64,000 bases of DNA from Tetracentron sinense (taxonomy: Eukaryota > Streptophyta > Magnoliopsida > Trochodendrales > Trochodendraceae): assembly GCA_015143295.1 (NCBI GenBank), contig CM026561.1, forward strand, positions 45,140,875 to 45,204,874, in the 5' to 3' direction. Below, in pieces: positions 46,631 through 58,039 of the stretch (positions are counted from its first letter, which is position 1; each line of letters opens with the position of its first letter). The notes below the pieces were generated by a model that did no database searches, was not told the origin of the DNA, and saw only the letters and a program-made list of their open reading frames with translations. The translations under genes and the position numbers were made by a program.

Positions 46631-47055
46631 ATCAGAATTTCAGGATGGAAATAACCTTCATCGTTGTCGTACACGTATGCAAGAGCAAGGTCAGGAAGGT
46701 CATTTGTGTGATTCGAATCGGTCTGTTAGGCAAAAATTCATGCAGAATGGAGTTAGCCCTCATCCCTATCATACACGTAAGAGATTGCATGGGCACGATC
46801 GTCTTTTGGCAGAACATAGTAACCGTCGGAGGGAATAGTGCGCCTCGAACTCTGCGAAAAGCAATGATGACAGCCTACCTTGTATTAATGAGGCATGACG
46901 GTTTCACACGCGTGATACAGCTGGCACTATGATCCATATTCCATACAACTCACACAAACATTTCGGCGTCTATGGGGTGACAGGTATTCTCCGATATTGT
47001 GTTGAGTAATTTATGATACATTGAATTACATTCAAGGCATCATAAAGGGGCAAAT
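46631..47055 (+). other. Element B 3' end with polypurine tract
   Basis: The noncoding stretch before the 3' LTR also holds the presumed promoter of the antisense gene. AAAGGGGCAAAT (47045-47055) just before the LTR start TGTAATGG is the polypurine tract. Confidence 0.7.
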
Positions 47056-47759
47056 TGTAATGGAAAAAATTCGTAAAATGATTAAGTGTTTGACAACGAG
47101 CTAATCTTCGTTATTATGTCAACAGATGGGAGACACATATTCAAATTGAGAACGAATCCATTCTCTTCACCTGTTGTCTTCAGGACAACGTATTCGTTAT
47201 CCAGAGGACAAACGTAGCCGCCATCTTTAGACAACCGTTATTCTATCCGTACTCTCATACACAACAAACCTGAGTTTTAGTCTACAGCGAGATCGACTCG
47301 CAGGACGAAATAATCAGGAAGCGATCCTTTTACTCTGTTGTTAGGTGAAAAACACTGTCTTAGCATTTAATGCTAGTCACCTCATCTTGTTTTCGACCCC
47401 AGACCGACCTTACAAATGGTAGGCTCACATGTGTGACATGTAAGGCTCAAGATCTGTCTGACATATTTGATAATGATCATAAAGCAAGTGGCATGGTCAT
47501 CCATGGTCATCTATGGGCATGCATGGGCATACAAAATGAAACCTATAAATTCCCCAAGAGCTTCAGTGCATAAGGATCGCAATTTTTCACGAACATTGCT
47601 ATTATCTTCACTTTTTTACTGCACATCATCTTCTACCTGTTCTGACTTTATCATCGGAGTATATTACAGGGTGCACACCCTTCACCTTCATCCTTCTATC
47701 AGTAAACTAGAGTTCAAGGAGCAGCTGACGCGTGGACGTTCCGAAAAATTTCACACACA
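47056..47759 (+). mobile_element. Element B 3' LTR
   Basis: Starts TGTAATGGAAAAAATTCG, ends TTTCACACACA, and is followed by ATGGA. Contains ACCTATAAATTCCCC, where the 5' LTR has CTATAAATACC, so its TATA box is altered by one base. Confidence 0.92.
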
Positions 47760-48349
47760 ATGGATATCAATATGCCTTCGCGTTAAAACAAGAAATGATG
47801 CAAGGATGCTCAAAAAGGTGTTATCAAAGTTATGAATATTTGAGATCTAGCCGCATGCAATAGGTACAAGATCTTAAATGGGGCAGATCAGTAGCAGCTT
47901 CAACAAGAAATGTGGGGGAGAGCAAATGTCCGAGATTGGTGAAATATGAATATGGTTGCCCACAATTTCTCTCAGGTGACTTTTGGGACAAATCCAGACC
48001 ATTCCATTGCTATTAAGAGAAGTATTTATTTCTCACCTTCTCCTTCACTCTCCCGACAGCCCCACTATCACTACCATTGGCACAATACTATTGTTTTTTT
48101 GCAAAAATCAAAACGAAAGAAACGGAAATCCTAGTCTACCAAAGAAGGCATTTGGAGGACTGGTTTGTTTTTTCTTTTAAAAGCTTGGTATTGGAAGGAA
48201 TAGAAACACGCATAACAAGAAAAAAAGTTTCAGGCCAGACGGGCAACAACGATGGACACCCGCCGAAAAGGCTAGATCAATTGAGGAAGATCAATGTAAC
48301 CAAATAAGAAATTTTTTTGGGTTCGACCCACCCACCCACTCTGATACCA
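47760..48349 (-). other. Possible leader of a decayed copia element
   Basis: No supportable gene. Read on the minus strand the sequence follows a primer-binding site (TGGTATCAGAG at 48339-48349) and would be a copia leader. The matching second LTR was not found. GATGGACACCCGCCGAAAAGG near 48252 is unremarkable. Confidence 0.35.
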
Positions 48350-48601
48350 TGACAGAAAATAGGTTTATCGATGGCTTGATGATTTATAATGACCCTGAAT
48401 AGGGCTTATATAGAGATAACATGATATTATTTATGGAAAGTAAACCAAATCTAATGTACCATTGATTGATGCTAATCGAATATAGTGATGAGATACACTT
48501 GAATGATGTAGTGTATCTTATTCACCTTATTACAATGCTCTTCTTTATTCTCTAATAGATCGGCTTTCATTACTATAGGCATTACTGTAGCACCACCAAC
48601 A
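48350..48601 (-). mobile_element. Probable small copia LTR remnant
   Basis: On the minus strand the segment runs TGTTGGTGG ... TTTTCTGTCA and is followed by TGGTATCAGAG, complementary to initiator tRNA-Met. It is about 250 bases long. Assigned by the TG...CA ends and primer site; no partner LTR seen. Confidence 0.45.
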
Positions 48602-48622
48602 TTATCTCCACACATGGCTACT

Positions 48623-49081
48623 TGATATAGGAGCATCCGATTTTCTAATGATGGGTAAGATCAAAGAATGAGTCAAGTTCATGAGGGGGCGGGGGCAAGC
48701 CCGTAAAAGAGAGTTTTTCTTCTAGAAGAGCCCAAATCCACATAACCATTTTGGACTAATGAGTTATCTTGGAAGTTGATCCCATGAAGTTCCACCATCC
48801 TAGTTACTTGTAGTTGCATTTAATGATTGTTTAGAAACTCGTAGAAGTTAAGCCTAGTTACTTGTTGAAAATTTTATTTCTTTCTTAGTAACTAGTAGTA
48901 GTTATTGCCTAGGCTTTTTGAATGTGAGTCTCTTGTTGCCTATTTAAACCAAGGGGGTTGTCCTTGGAGAATTAGTTTTTGAAGTATTATCAATATAGAA
49001 GACCTTGAGTTTTGTATTTTCTCCTTCAATCTTTGTGGATGTTTGATTGATTGCTGCAGTTTTATCCTTTGGACTGCATCA
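48623..49081 (+). mobile_element. Element C 5' LTR
   Basis: Starts TGATATAGGAGCATCCG and ends GGACTGCATCA. GCCTATTTAAACCAAGG near 48939 is the TATA-like site. The 3' LTR lacks about 25 bases near 51330. Confidence 0.9.
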
Positions 49082-49083
49082 TT

Positions 49084-49095
49084 TGGTATCAGAGC
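49084..49095 (+). other. Element C primer-binding site
   Basis: TGGTATCAGAGC, complementary to the 3' end of initiator tRNA-Met, two bases after the LTR. Confidence 0.92.
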
Positions 49096-49258
49096 AGGTT
49101 CGTGTAACTTGCCCAACACATTTCTTTCTAAATTAGCGTCTAAATACGCTGCTATACGCGTAATGGTTGCTCTAGGAAAATGTCGTGGTAGTCAAGGAAG
49201 AGGATATCGCGCCAACAAAAATCCTGAAATTGAGGAAATCTGACTGATAGTTGTTAAA

Positions 49259-50098
49259 TTGGAAAATTATCACCGTATGAATGAAAATGATGAAATCATG
49301 ATGTTGGAACCAAAGACATTGGACAAAGCTGTCCAATATATACTAAATGCAGAAATTAAGTTGAGCAGAATTATGGAAAGAGGAAGCACCATTAGTACCA
49401 CCAAAGGAGCTACAATTGCAAGCTCTTATAAAGCTCCCAGTGCTTCAAATGTGAAGTAATCATTGTCAAATTTCCCAAACCAACCAACCCAAAATTTTGG
49501 GATATCGGTTCATCCTAATGTACGTTTTACTAGCACGGGCCGATCCATCCAAAATCCAGCCACTTATAAGTGTTTTCCGTGTGGTAAAAATGGGCATAGA
49601 TCTTTTGAATGTCCTACGAAAGAAAGTAATTTGACAGACCCGATTGAAGAAGTTGAAGTGAATAATGAGAAAGAAGTCTGGTTGGGTAAACTAGAACTTG
49701 TTGATAATGTGCCAGAACATGTTGAAGATGTGCAACCCGATGATGGTGACTTTTTAGTAATGAAAATAATGTTAGGAGTTAAAAAATCAGATCTGGAACC
49801 ATGGCCAAGATCTAATATTTTTTGAACTCGTTGCACTTCTAAAGGGAAGGTATGTACCATCATCATCGATTCTGGAAGTTGTGGCAACATGGTGTCTAAA
49901 AAGATGGTGCAAAAGCTCAACCTTCTATGTGAAAATCATCACCAACCTTATCAAATTTCTTGGTTCAAGAAAGGTAATGAAACACTAGTGACAAAGAAAT
50001 GTATGGTTAATTTTTCCATTGGAAAAATTTACAAGGATACGGTATGGTGTGATGTGTTGCCAATGGATGCATGTCATATCTTACATGGACGACCTTGA
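49259..50098 (+). pseudogene. Element C gag tail and protease
   Basis: Short frames continue each other: 49259-49459, 49463-49825 and 49889-50098. The gag part has a normal zinc knuckle CFPCGKNGHRSFEC (CX2CX4HX4C). The protease has IIDSGSCGNMVS and ILHGRP, typical of chromovirus protease, although DTG is replaced by DSG (an allowed variant). Stops at 49457, 49823 and 50096 separate the pieces. The bulk of gag before the knuckle is missing. Confidence 0.8.
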
Positions 50099-50116
50099 CA
50101 ATATGATCTTAAAGCT

Positions 50117-50851
50117 ATGCATGATGGGTTTAAGAATTGCTATTTCTTTGTCAAAGAAGGAATTCATCTAACTTTATGGCCATTAAAACCGTCACCTAAG
50201 GTTAAACATGGTAAGAATGTTGAGACCATTCTTTCTTTGAGGCAATCAGTTGAAGAAACATGTAAAGAATCATCTATCATGCATGTGCTAATTTCTAAGA
50301 GAATTTCACCACCCACTGATGTGGTCTCAAAGGCCAACGTCCCTAAAGAAATTCAGCCTCTTGATTTAGTTCCATTATTGGATTTTAAGAGAGTGAGTTG
50401 TGATGCAGAGTCGTTTGTGTATCCTTTAAAGGAGATTCGTGAGGATGTTTTGAAGAAAGTTGAGAAAAATTATGCCAAGTACAAAGAAAATGCGGATTTT
50501 CATCGGCGACATGTTAGATTTAGAGAAAATGACTTGGTTATGGTTTACCTTAAGAAGGAAAGATTTCACATTGGCCAATATGGCAAACTTAAATACAAGA
50601 AAATTGGGTTGTGCTAGATTTTGAAGCATATTGGCAATAATGCATATGTCATTGATCTCCCAAGTGACCTCAACATCTATCCGATCTTCAATATATCGGA
50701 TCTCCTTGCTTACCTTGAGGTTGATCATCTACTTCTCAAATTTAACAGGAGCAAGAGGAGATTATTGAAATCCATGATTACGGAAACACCACCTCCCGAT
50801 ATCAGTCGTACACTCAATATCTTGTTCAATGGAAAGGAAAGTCGAGAATAG
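50117..50851 (+). pseudogene. Element C protease-RT linker joined to integrase C-terminus
   Basis: The frame begins with the RT entry (DGFKNCYFFVKEGIHLTLWP). At about 50400 it passes straight into integrase C-terminal sequence: VEKNYAKYKENADFHRRHV, RENDLVMVYLKKERF, then after a stop at about 50615 NAYVIDLPSD and IFNISDLLAYL. The loss removes roughly the whole RT to integrase core. Further sequence to 50960 (GRIEATWISDDNLKA-like) may be a chromodomain tail. Confidence 0.75.
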
Positions 50852-50963
50852 AAGCTACATGGATTTCAGACGATAATTTGAAAGCTATTAATGCACAAGC
50901 CTCGGAAAATTTTAAGAAGAAAGAATTAAGTTCGAGAGCGAACTTTCTCCAACCGGAGGTACT

Positions 50964-51397
50964 TGATGCAGGAGCATCCGATTTTCTAATGAGGGGTAAG
51001 ATCAAAGAATGACCCAAGTTCATGAGGGGAGCCCAAGCCCATAAAAGAAAGTTTTTCTTCTAGAAGAGCCCAAATCCACATGACCATTTTGGAGTAATGA
51101 GCTATCTTGGAAGTTGATCCTAGGAAGTTCCACCATCCTAGTTACTTGTAGTTGCATTTAATGATTGTTTAGAAACTCGTAAAAGTGAAGACCTAGTTAC
51201 TTGTTGAAGCTTTTATTTCTTTCCTAGTAACTAATAGTAGTCATTACCTAGGCTTTTTGATTGTGAGTCTCTTGTTGCCTATTTAAACGAACGGGGTTGT
51301 CCTTGGAGAATCAGGTTTTGAAGTATTCTTGTATTTTCTCCTTCAATCTTTATAGATGTATGTTTGATTGATGCAATTTTTCCTTTGGTCTGCGTCA
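50964..51397 (+). mobile_element. Element C 3' LTR
   Basis: Starts TGATGCAGGAGCATCCG, ends GGTCTGCGTCA, and is followed by CTACT. Pairs with 48623-49081. Confidence 0.9.
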
Positions 51398-51402
51398 CTA
51401 CT

Positions 51403-52790
51403 ACACCAACAGCATCGACTGCTGCTACCAAGTTTTGAAAATGTGTTTATTTTGGCAATTTCGATCATCCAAACAAAATCAAACTTTCAAAAAAATTGGA
51501 TTTCTCGGCAAAATTTTGAAAATTTTATTTTTAAATTAAACATTTATGTGATTTTATTGATATTTCATGAAATTTTTGTTGAAACAATATTCTTTTTAAA
51601 ATTTAATGTATATTTTTAAATATTTTATTATTTTATTTTCTAAAATAAATTTAAATTTTTTGAAATTTGATAAAAAAATTCAGAAATTTGTGAACATGTC
51701 GTCTTATCTCACAACTTTATTAATAAATAATTAAAAGTATTTAAAAATAAAATTTTAGAATTTTGAAAAAATTCTGAAATTTCACCCAAAATTTCGAAAA
51801 GGGAATGTTCTTATTCGAACAGCCTCATAATCTTCAATCAATTATGCGCTTCCCTCCATCGGAATAATAGGGCCACTATGCTCATTACTAAACTTTTGGC
51901 CAAAATCACTCAATACGAAATATTAGCCATTTCGGTCTCGTAGGGTAGGAATGAAACTAAAATTTCACAAAAGTTAAACAAGATATATTTTGAACCTTGG
52001 TTGTTGCTCTATTGTCTTCCACACCCTATACCTCACGTCCAGAGGCCTGGCCCTAACACACCTGCCATTGACCTGGTTGTATTGTACAGTTAACAAGTGA
52101 TCTGCATCAAACCCTCTACCTCTTGCCCTGTCTCAACATAGCCCATGCAAACTTTATCTAAAGATGGAACGTTGAAGCTACAAACTTTTCTATCCACTAA
52201 ATATCCTCTCTCACATGATCAACTGTCCCAAGTATCAGATGTTGAACAAGAAACAACTACGTTCACTCAAGCCTAAAAAAATCTTCATTAATTGGCGAGA
52301 GAGTTTAATTAATGTGCTTGTAAAGAATCATACATGGTCGGTTGTACCTTTCCATCCCTCCACAACTACAAATATGCTTGTTAATCACGGTTAAATTTCC
52401 AAGAACAATAACCGTGTTCACGAGAATCATGGTAGAATTCATTATAAATCGCGTTAGAGATCACAATTTTTTTTTACTAGAGTTTTTAGCACGGTTCAAA
52501 CAGACACCATGATAAATGTTTGTCATGGGAAATATTAGATCACGATTATTACCTAACTGTGATTATAACTGTTTTTCATCGTATTTAATAGATCATTGTT
52601 TAATATTTAGATCACGATTCTTAACATAACTGTGATCTAATATCCTTTTTATAATCAGAGTTTTCAATGTAATCATAATTGTTTTGGCTAACTTTTCATT
52701 TTAATGATAAAAAAATAAATTAAATTATTTTAATGTCCAATAACGATTTATAAACAAACGTGATCAAAGGTCGGCTCTATAAATACCCGC
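51403..52790. repeat. AT-rich intergenic DNA with TAGATCACGAT-type inverted repeats
   Basis: 51.4-51.8 kb is a simple T/A-rich region with AATTTTGAAAATTTTA-like phrases and no gene. Between 52390 and 52760 the phrase TAGATCACGATT and its complement AACTGTGATCTAATAT recur in both orientations at least six times. Such arrays occur near the ends of CACTA transposons, but no CACTA terminus is seen here. Confidence 0.45.
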
Positions 52791-53399
52791 AATTAGTAAC
52801 CTTTCATATTTCTCCTGTTGGAATTGGTTGAAGAAGTCTTCTATAATTTTTCTCCCGTTTGGATGTATTTGAGAATATGTTTGTTTCACATCAAAGCATC
52901 CTTGATAATTTAGAGAACTGAGTTTGACTAGAAATAGAACACTTGATTCAAGAGAAGACTGGTTCTGTGTCTTGATGTAATTCAGTTCTTAATGTGTCAT
53001 AGTGTTACATCAATAAGATTGAAATGACAACAACACACTGAAGTACTAATTAGGCTGAACTATCTCAAATACTTTCAGAAAATCCTAATGTTATTTCATT
53101 AAGTTTTTAGGTGGTTCAGGTTGGTACTATAGTGTAGAGACATGTATTTTCATTCTTGATATTTGTGTCATACAAGTGATGCCTCGTTCCTTTGATGATT
53201 TTAAGGTGATTTAAAAATGGCTAACTACAGGAATTGTAAGAAACGAGTGACTTTTAGCAAAAAATAAATTGACGAATTTGAGAAAAAATTTCCACTGTAA
53301 TTGATGTTTGTGTTAAATGTATATGTAAAATTTATAGATTTTAATATTATATATGAAATTGTTTATTCGACTATCTATTTTGGGACAATGGGCATAATT

Positions 53400-54480
53400 T
53401 TTGTTTTTGTTCTAAAACTGAAAAATGAGATTTTGATTTACTAGGAATTTAATTTTTTAAGTATTTAATTGAATTCAAATGAGGGGTATTTTCATTTACT
53501 TAAAGTTATTTAAGGAAAATAAGTTAGTGATGTTGTTATGTGCTGTAGAGAAAGGTTGTATTGTTGATCTGTATTGTAGAAGAAAATAGGGGATTTGATT
53601 TGAACGAAACCATAATCGTTCTAACAAAATCCAGTTCGTTCGAAGGATGCCAATCGAGAAACAAAAGAAAAATCCTAAATATAAATTAGTTCGAGCGAAC
53701 CAAGAACCATTTGAACGAACCAAGAACCATTCGAACGAAACCAAGATCATTTGAACGATCATTGAGTTGTTTGAATGAAGTTGCACAGAAACATACTAAA
53801 ATCAAAATTTTATGAGAGTTAAAGGGGAATTAGGACTCTAAACGCTATAAATAGGTCATAAAATGTGGGGGTAGAGTTTTTTTTTTTAAAATTTTTTTTT
53901 TTATCATTCTAAGAGCAAAACTTTAGAGAAAGGGAAACCTAAGGTTTTGAGAGAAATTAGTTTGACTTCGAGAAGAAGGAAAGACCTTGGAAGAGAAAGA
54001 GAATGTGATCAAGGCTTCATCCTTCCCTTTTGATCCATGTTTTGCTACGTAAAAAAGATCCCTGCACAAGCTTTTGATCGTAGGGAATTGATCGAGAAAG
54101 GCTTGATACACTTTCCTAAATTAATTATTTCATAATCATTATTTAAGAATAAGGTTATGATTTTGAGATTAAGATTTTGTAAGCAAACATGTATAAGAAT
54201 TGTATGCATTTAGGAATCGTGTTAAATAAGAATAAAAATGGTTTGTGTAAAGTCATAATTTGTATTGGCTGATTTCAGTGTCAAAATTGTGTCTAGTTGT
54301 GTGTCAAGGTCTATCCGTCAAGTTGTTAAAGATGGTGAAGATGAAGCTCAAGAGGTTCAACAGAAGAACATTCGCCGTAAAGCTTCGCTCACGAATTTTG
54401 GATGGTAAGTGACTTAGATACCTTTTACCCTACGAGGAGTTGGCTAAGAAAATGTTAAAAATGCCCTAGGTGGGTTTAAA
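53400..54480 (+). mobile_element. LTR-like remnant with TATA box and palindrome cluster
   Basis: A TATA box (CGCTATAAATAGG) lies at about 53842. TTCGTTCGAA-type motifs are clustered upstream at 53608-53770. Downstream, GGATGGTAAGTGACTTAG (about 54400) resembles the R-U5 part of Tekay-type LTRs. Borders and coding region are not found, so the assignment is tentative. Confidence 0.35.
53608..53780. promoter_or_regulatory. Cluster of TTCGTTCGAA / TTCGAACGAA motifs
   Basis: CAGTTCGTTCGAAGG, AGTTCGAGCGAACC, TTTGAACGAACC, ATTCGAACGAAACC and TTTGAACGATC occur within 170 bases, 65-235 bases upstream of the TATA box near 53845. Function inferred from position. Confidence 0.45.
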
Positions 54481-54489
54481 AAGCATCTC

Positions 54490-55250
54490 TACTACTAGTG
54501 CAGAATTTTTAAAAAGCGCTCACAGGAATGTTACTATTCTGGAACAACACTAATTTGTCTGTCACTCTTAGCTTTAATCCGTTATATAGTGCGTTGAGTT
54601 TGGGTTTGATTCCTTCGGTCCATCCATGAAATGGGAGTACTAGTCTAATGATCATCCTCCCATCCACCCAATCCTTTGGGAAATTTTAATAGCCTGATTG
54701 GACTACCTTCTTTTTATCAGGAATGCTAGCTCCAGTCGCAGTCTTGCCCAGACGCAAGGTGGGGGTGGTGGCAACAAGTGTACGTCAAACCATTTCCTTG
54801 TTATATATAGCTACACTATTGGTTGTACCCACTCTGCATCTAGGGAAATTTTTTGACTTATCTCGTCTGGTGCTAGCACTCTTCTCTTTTGGATACACAT
54901 GTAATCATGTAGAAGTGGATAAGGTGGAAGGATATTACTACTCTTTGCAAGTCCAATTCAACCCCATTATTAAAGCAATTAGCTCAACATAACTAAGTGC
55001 ACTATTAAATGTATTTAATGGTCTTTGGATATTAGAATAAATGGGCCAACATGCATCCGAACTACTCACTCATGTATGATTTTCCACACAAACTTCAAAT
55101 CACCGAATTACATTTATTGAGCTATTATTAAAAAGTAGGATTTTTTTCCTTCAAATTAAACCATCAGGAAAGATCTCTACTCCATTGCATCTTCCGACAT
55201 TTTTGCTATCGGATTTGAGAGGAGGTGAGAGTGAGAGTCCAATGTTACCT
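54490..55250. other. Intergenic, no supportable gene
   Basis: An 89-codon frame at 54723-54992 has no recognised domain. Nothing else stands out. Confidence 0.5.
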
Positions 55251-55400
55251 GGTTCGTTGGTTCCCTCGGTTCGAATTCGGGTTCACAATTCACTACTCTA
55301 GAGTGAACCCGGTTCGCTAGGGATAGGATGAGATAATTCGTTTCTCGGTTCGCTTAGGTTCTTTTGTTTGGTTCGCTTTGGTTCGCAAGCTTAGTTCGCT

Positions 55401-55428
<28 letters not shown>
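55401..55428. repeat. TA microsatellite
   Basis: About 14 TA units in a row. Confidence 0.9.
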
Positions 55429-55432
<4 letters not shown>

Positions 55433-55960
55433 TTATGATCATAATTTTAATAAATTCTAACTCATAGTTAAAGGGAGTTAAAATGGGACATTAATTTTTT
55501 TTCTAAAACCTAAGGATAGCTGCTTTAACCCCAAGGGTTAGTGAATCTTAACCCAATTTAAGGAAAGTTAAAAAATGACATATTAATTTTTTTTTTAAAA
55601 ACCCTCATGTTAGATGCTTTAACATTTATGGTTAGTGAATCTTAGCCACTTAAAGGGAGTTAAAAGGGACATGTTAATTTTTTTCTAATAGATGCTTTAA
55701 CCTTAAGGGTTAGTAAATCTTAACCATAGTTAAAATGAATTAAAAGAGATGTTCAAATTTTTTTTCTAAAAATGAAGGTCAGATGCTTTAACCCTAATGA
55801 TTTTTGAATCTTAACCACAGTTAAAGGGAGTTAAAAGGGGACACGTTAATTTTTAATTTATTTAAAAATTAAGGTTAGATGCTTTAACCCTAAGGATTAG
55901 TGAATCTTAACTATAGTTTAAAGGAGAAAAATTAACTATAAGGATTAAAACTTGTTAACC
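55433..55960. repeat. Six tandem units of about 85 bp
   Basis: Units start near 55433, 55497, 55588, 55677, 55758 and 55851. The shared core is AGATGCTTTAACCCTAAGG, TTAGTGAATCTTAACCA and TTAAAGGGAGTTAAAAGGG, each ending with a T-rich run. It is the same family as the 140-bp units at 9778-10206. Confidence 0.8.
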
Positions 55961-56044
55961 ATAGTTCAAGATAGTTAAAGGGCTTATGAGATTATGAAAT
56001 ATCTTAAAGGCATATAGTCATTTTACTAACAATTAGAAAGGAAA

Positions 56045-56103
56045 GTTGACTGAACCAAGAGTTATGGTCGTTTAGTTGACTGAACCAAGAGTTATGGTCG
56101 TTT
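56045..56103. repeat. 30-bp tandem duplication
   Basis: GTTGACTGAACCAAGAGTTA plus ATGGTCGTTTA-like tail occurs twice head to tail, identical except at the last base or two. Very likely a recent event. Confidence 0.92.
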
Positions 56104-56594
56104 GTCTAAATGTTGGGAAAAGAGTTAATTTGTAAAATGTTTACACATTATAGTGTATTTGCAAATTAAGGAAGAACATAGCAGATGATGTGCAAAAACA
56201 CCTTTTTTTTATTAGTTCATTAATTTGAAATGACAGATTTGTCCTTACGTGTAATGATTGATCTATGCATATGCATATGCCATTTCCGTAGATTGAAATC
56301 GTTTTACACACTTCCGCCGACGCAATTATGAAATCAAATTCCACCCGTTAACACAGAACTTAAACCATTTTGCAACACATGCCGGGTCGCTCAAATTAAC
56401 GAACTAGACCGAACCGAACCCCGAACTGGATCGTATTGAACAAGTTCACGGTTCGTACTAGTGTGCAGCGAATTAGGTAATCCTAGGTGAGACTTTGTTA
56501 AAGGATTAAAATTTGGGATAAACTCTCTTTAATAAACCATAGGGAAAATGACCCTGTTTTAGATAAAAAGACTTATCCAAAAAGAGAACTATTA

Positions 56595-57064
56595 GAGCAT
56601 TCCTCGCAACCTCGCCAAAATTTACTCACCAAAATAATCAAAACTTACAAAAAGTTATTTTAACGAGCCGCTTTTTTAAAACACTCCCAACAGTCTCATC
56701 ATTTTAACAAAAAAAGGAGAAAGAGAGAGACGATATTTTATTATTTATGTGAGAATACGAAAAAGGAAGAGAGAGAGAAACATTATTTTATTGTTTGTGT
56801 GGGACCACAATAAAGGAAGGGAGAGAGAAACCTTTATTTTATTATTTGTGTGGACCCACAAAAAAGGAGGGAAAGAGAAATTTTAGCTTTAGTGAGTGTG
56901 TAGTAACTCACCAAACTTGGTGAGTACTGTACACTCACCAAACCCAAATCTTTACTTTGCTGAGTTTTTGGTGAGGCTGCTGGAGAGAGTTTTTAGTACT
57001 TTTTAGCCATTTGGCTCACCAAAATAACCTTTTGGTTGTTTTGCTGAGGTTGCTAAGAATGCTC
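56595..57064. mobile_element. Tourist-like MITE
   Basis: Ends GAGCATTCCTCGCAACCTC and GAGGTTGCTAAGAATGCTC are inverted, flanked by the 3-bp duplication TTA (56592-56594, 57065-57067), the signature of PIF/Harbinger MITEs. The interior has three direct units of about 60 bp (AAAAGGAAGAGAGAGAGAAA then TTATTTTATTGTTTGTGTGG). No coding capacity. Confidence 0.88.
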
Positions 57065-57250
57065 TTAGATGTCGAATAATTATAAGGAATCTAAACTTAA
57101 AAAGGATGAGGATTTCCCTCCGTAAATGATATCTGAAGCACAAACAGAGTTCAATATGCAAATAACTTTTCTTTCTTTTTTTAATAAAAGCCACTCAGAG
57201 GGAGTGGGGGGTTTGGCAGACCCCTACCTGTTTATTAAAATAGAAAAAAT

Positions 57251-57266
57251 GGGGGGGGGGGGGGGG
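57251..57266 (+). repeat. G homopolymer, 16 bases
   Basis: Sixteen consecutive G; likely unstable in length. Confidence 0.9.
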
Positions 57267-57632
57267 ATAATATGCAAATACCTCAGACTTCTTCCTTACC
57301 ACAATGCGGAATGACAATTCTCACTCGTCTTTGTTGCTATTTTAGACTGTTACATGACTGAAATGCCCTTGCTAAAGATCACCCTACAATATGATATTCA
57401 TGAGAAATGCTAATCCTAGTGTCACCTTTTCCGAACTCTCAACGCACGTGCAACATGTGTCACTACTTTTACCTATTAATTACCTGTAGGATCGGTTGAA
57501 GCCATAAGTTTTTGTTTAGAAAAAAAAATTCATAACATGTTAAACAAATAGCAATGACATGGTTACACGCCTTGCAAGTTTTTTTAAAAAGTCAAAATGT
57601 GAGATTAGGTCAAACACTTCTTAATATTAATT

Positions 57633-57990
57633 CACTACAACAAATCTACCGACTAGCAACGGAATATTAGAGATGGAAATATTTGTGTCTCTAATATCTC
57701 ACTTACAGACACAGAAACAATTCCATCACTACTATTCTGTCTCTAATATATATTACAACATTTAATCAATTTTGCTTAATATAATAGATATTAGTGACAG
57801 GATATTTTCCGTCTCTAATGTGGTTGGACACGGAAGTGTTGTCTGACACGGAAACTTTCCGTCGCTAAGTTTATCAAACATTAGAAACAGAAATATGTCC
57901 GTGTATAGAGTATTAGAGACGGAAATATTTTCGTTTCTACTGATTAAATTGTATTAGATACGAAAATATTTTTGTCTCTAATAATGTTAT
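57633..57990. mobile_element. CACTA (En/Spm) transposon end with subterminal repeats
   Basis: CACTACAACAAAT is a typical CACTA terminus. The next 350 bases repeat TTAGAGACGGAAATATTT and its complement AATATTTCCGTCTCTAAT in both orientations about eight times, as expected for transposase-binding subterminal repeats. The other end is not certain: TTTTGTAGTA near 58516 is one base short of the expected GTAGTG. No transposase is visible. Confidence 0.7.
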
Positions 57991-58039
57991 ATGCCTTTAG
58001 TAAATCCCTAACCCATGAAACTCGTATTTCCCCCCAAAA

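Larger units (their letters stand above)
24072..47759 (+). mobile_element. Tat-lineage Ty3/gypsy element B, interrupted by an Athila element
   Basis: LTRs at 24072-24795 and 47056-47759 bound the element, flanked by ATGGG and ATGGA (4 of 5). Without the Athila insert (28226-40552 plus one target copy) it is about 11.4 kb. The order is gag, protease, reverse transcriptase, RNase H, a second archaeal-type RNase H, integrase, then an antisense gene. The second RNase H and the long 3' region with an antisense frame are hallmarks of the Tat lineage. A MITE (43200-43478) is also nested inside. Many stops show that the copy is dead. Confidence 0.9.
48623..51397 (+). mobile_element. Internally deleted chromovirus-type element C
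   Basis: LTRs 48623-49081 and 50964-51397, flanked by a perfect 5-bp duplication CTACT (48618-48622, 51398-51402). The primer site is TGGTATCAGAGC (49084-49095). The internal 1.9 kb encodes a zinc knuckle, a protease, and then directly the C-terminal end of integrase: RT, RNase H and the integrase core are missing. The element could move only with enzymes supplied by a full-length relative. LTRs are similar but differ at several sites. Confidence 0.9.
55255..56465. repeat. Block bounded by inverted GGTTCG / CGAACC repeats
   Basis: The left edge (55255-55400) carries many GGTTCG copies (TTCGAATTCGGG, ACCCGGTTCGCTAGG, TTGGTTCGC). The right edge (56395-56455) carries GACCGAACCGAACCCCGAAC. Between them lie a (TA)n microsatellite (55401-55428) and the tandem array at 55433-55960. 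It may be one decayed transposon; ends are not sharply defined. Confidence 0.45.

Noticed and set aside
51395-51410. CACTA terminus at CACTACTACACC
   Set aside because: It is formed by the end of the element C LTR plus its target copy CTACT.
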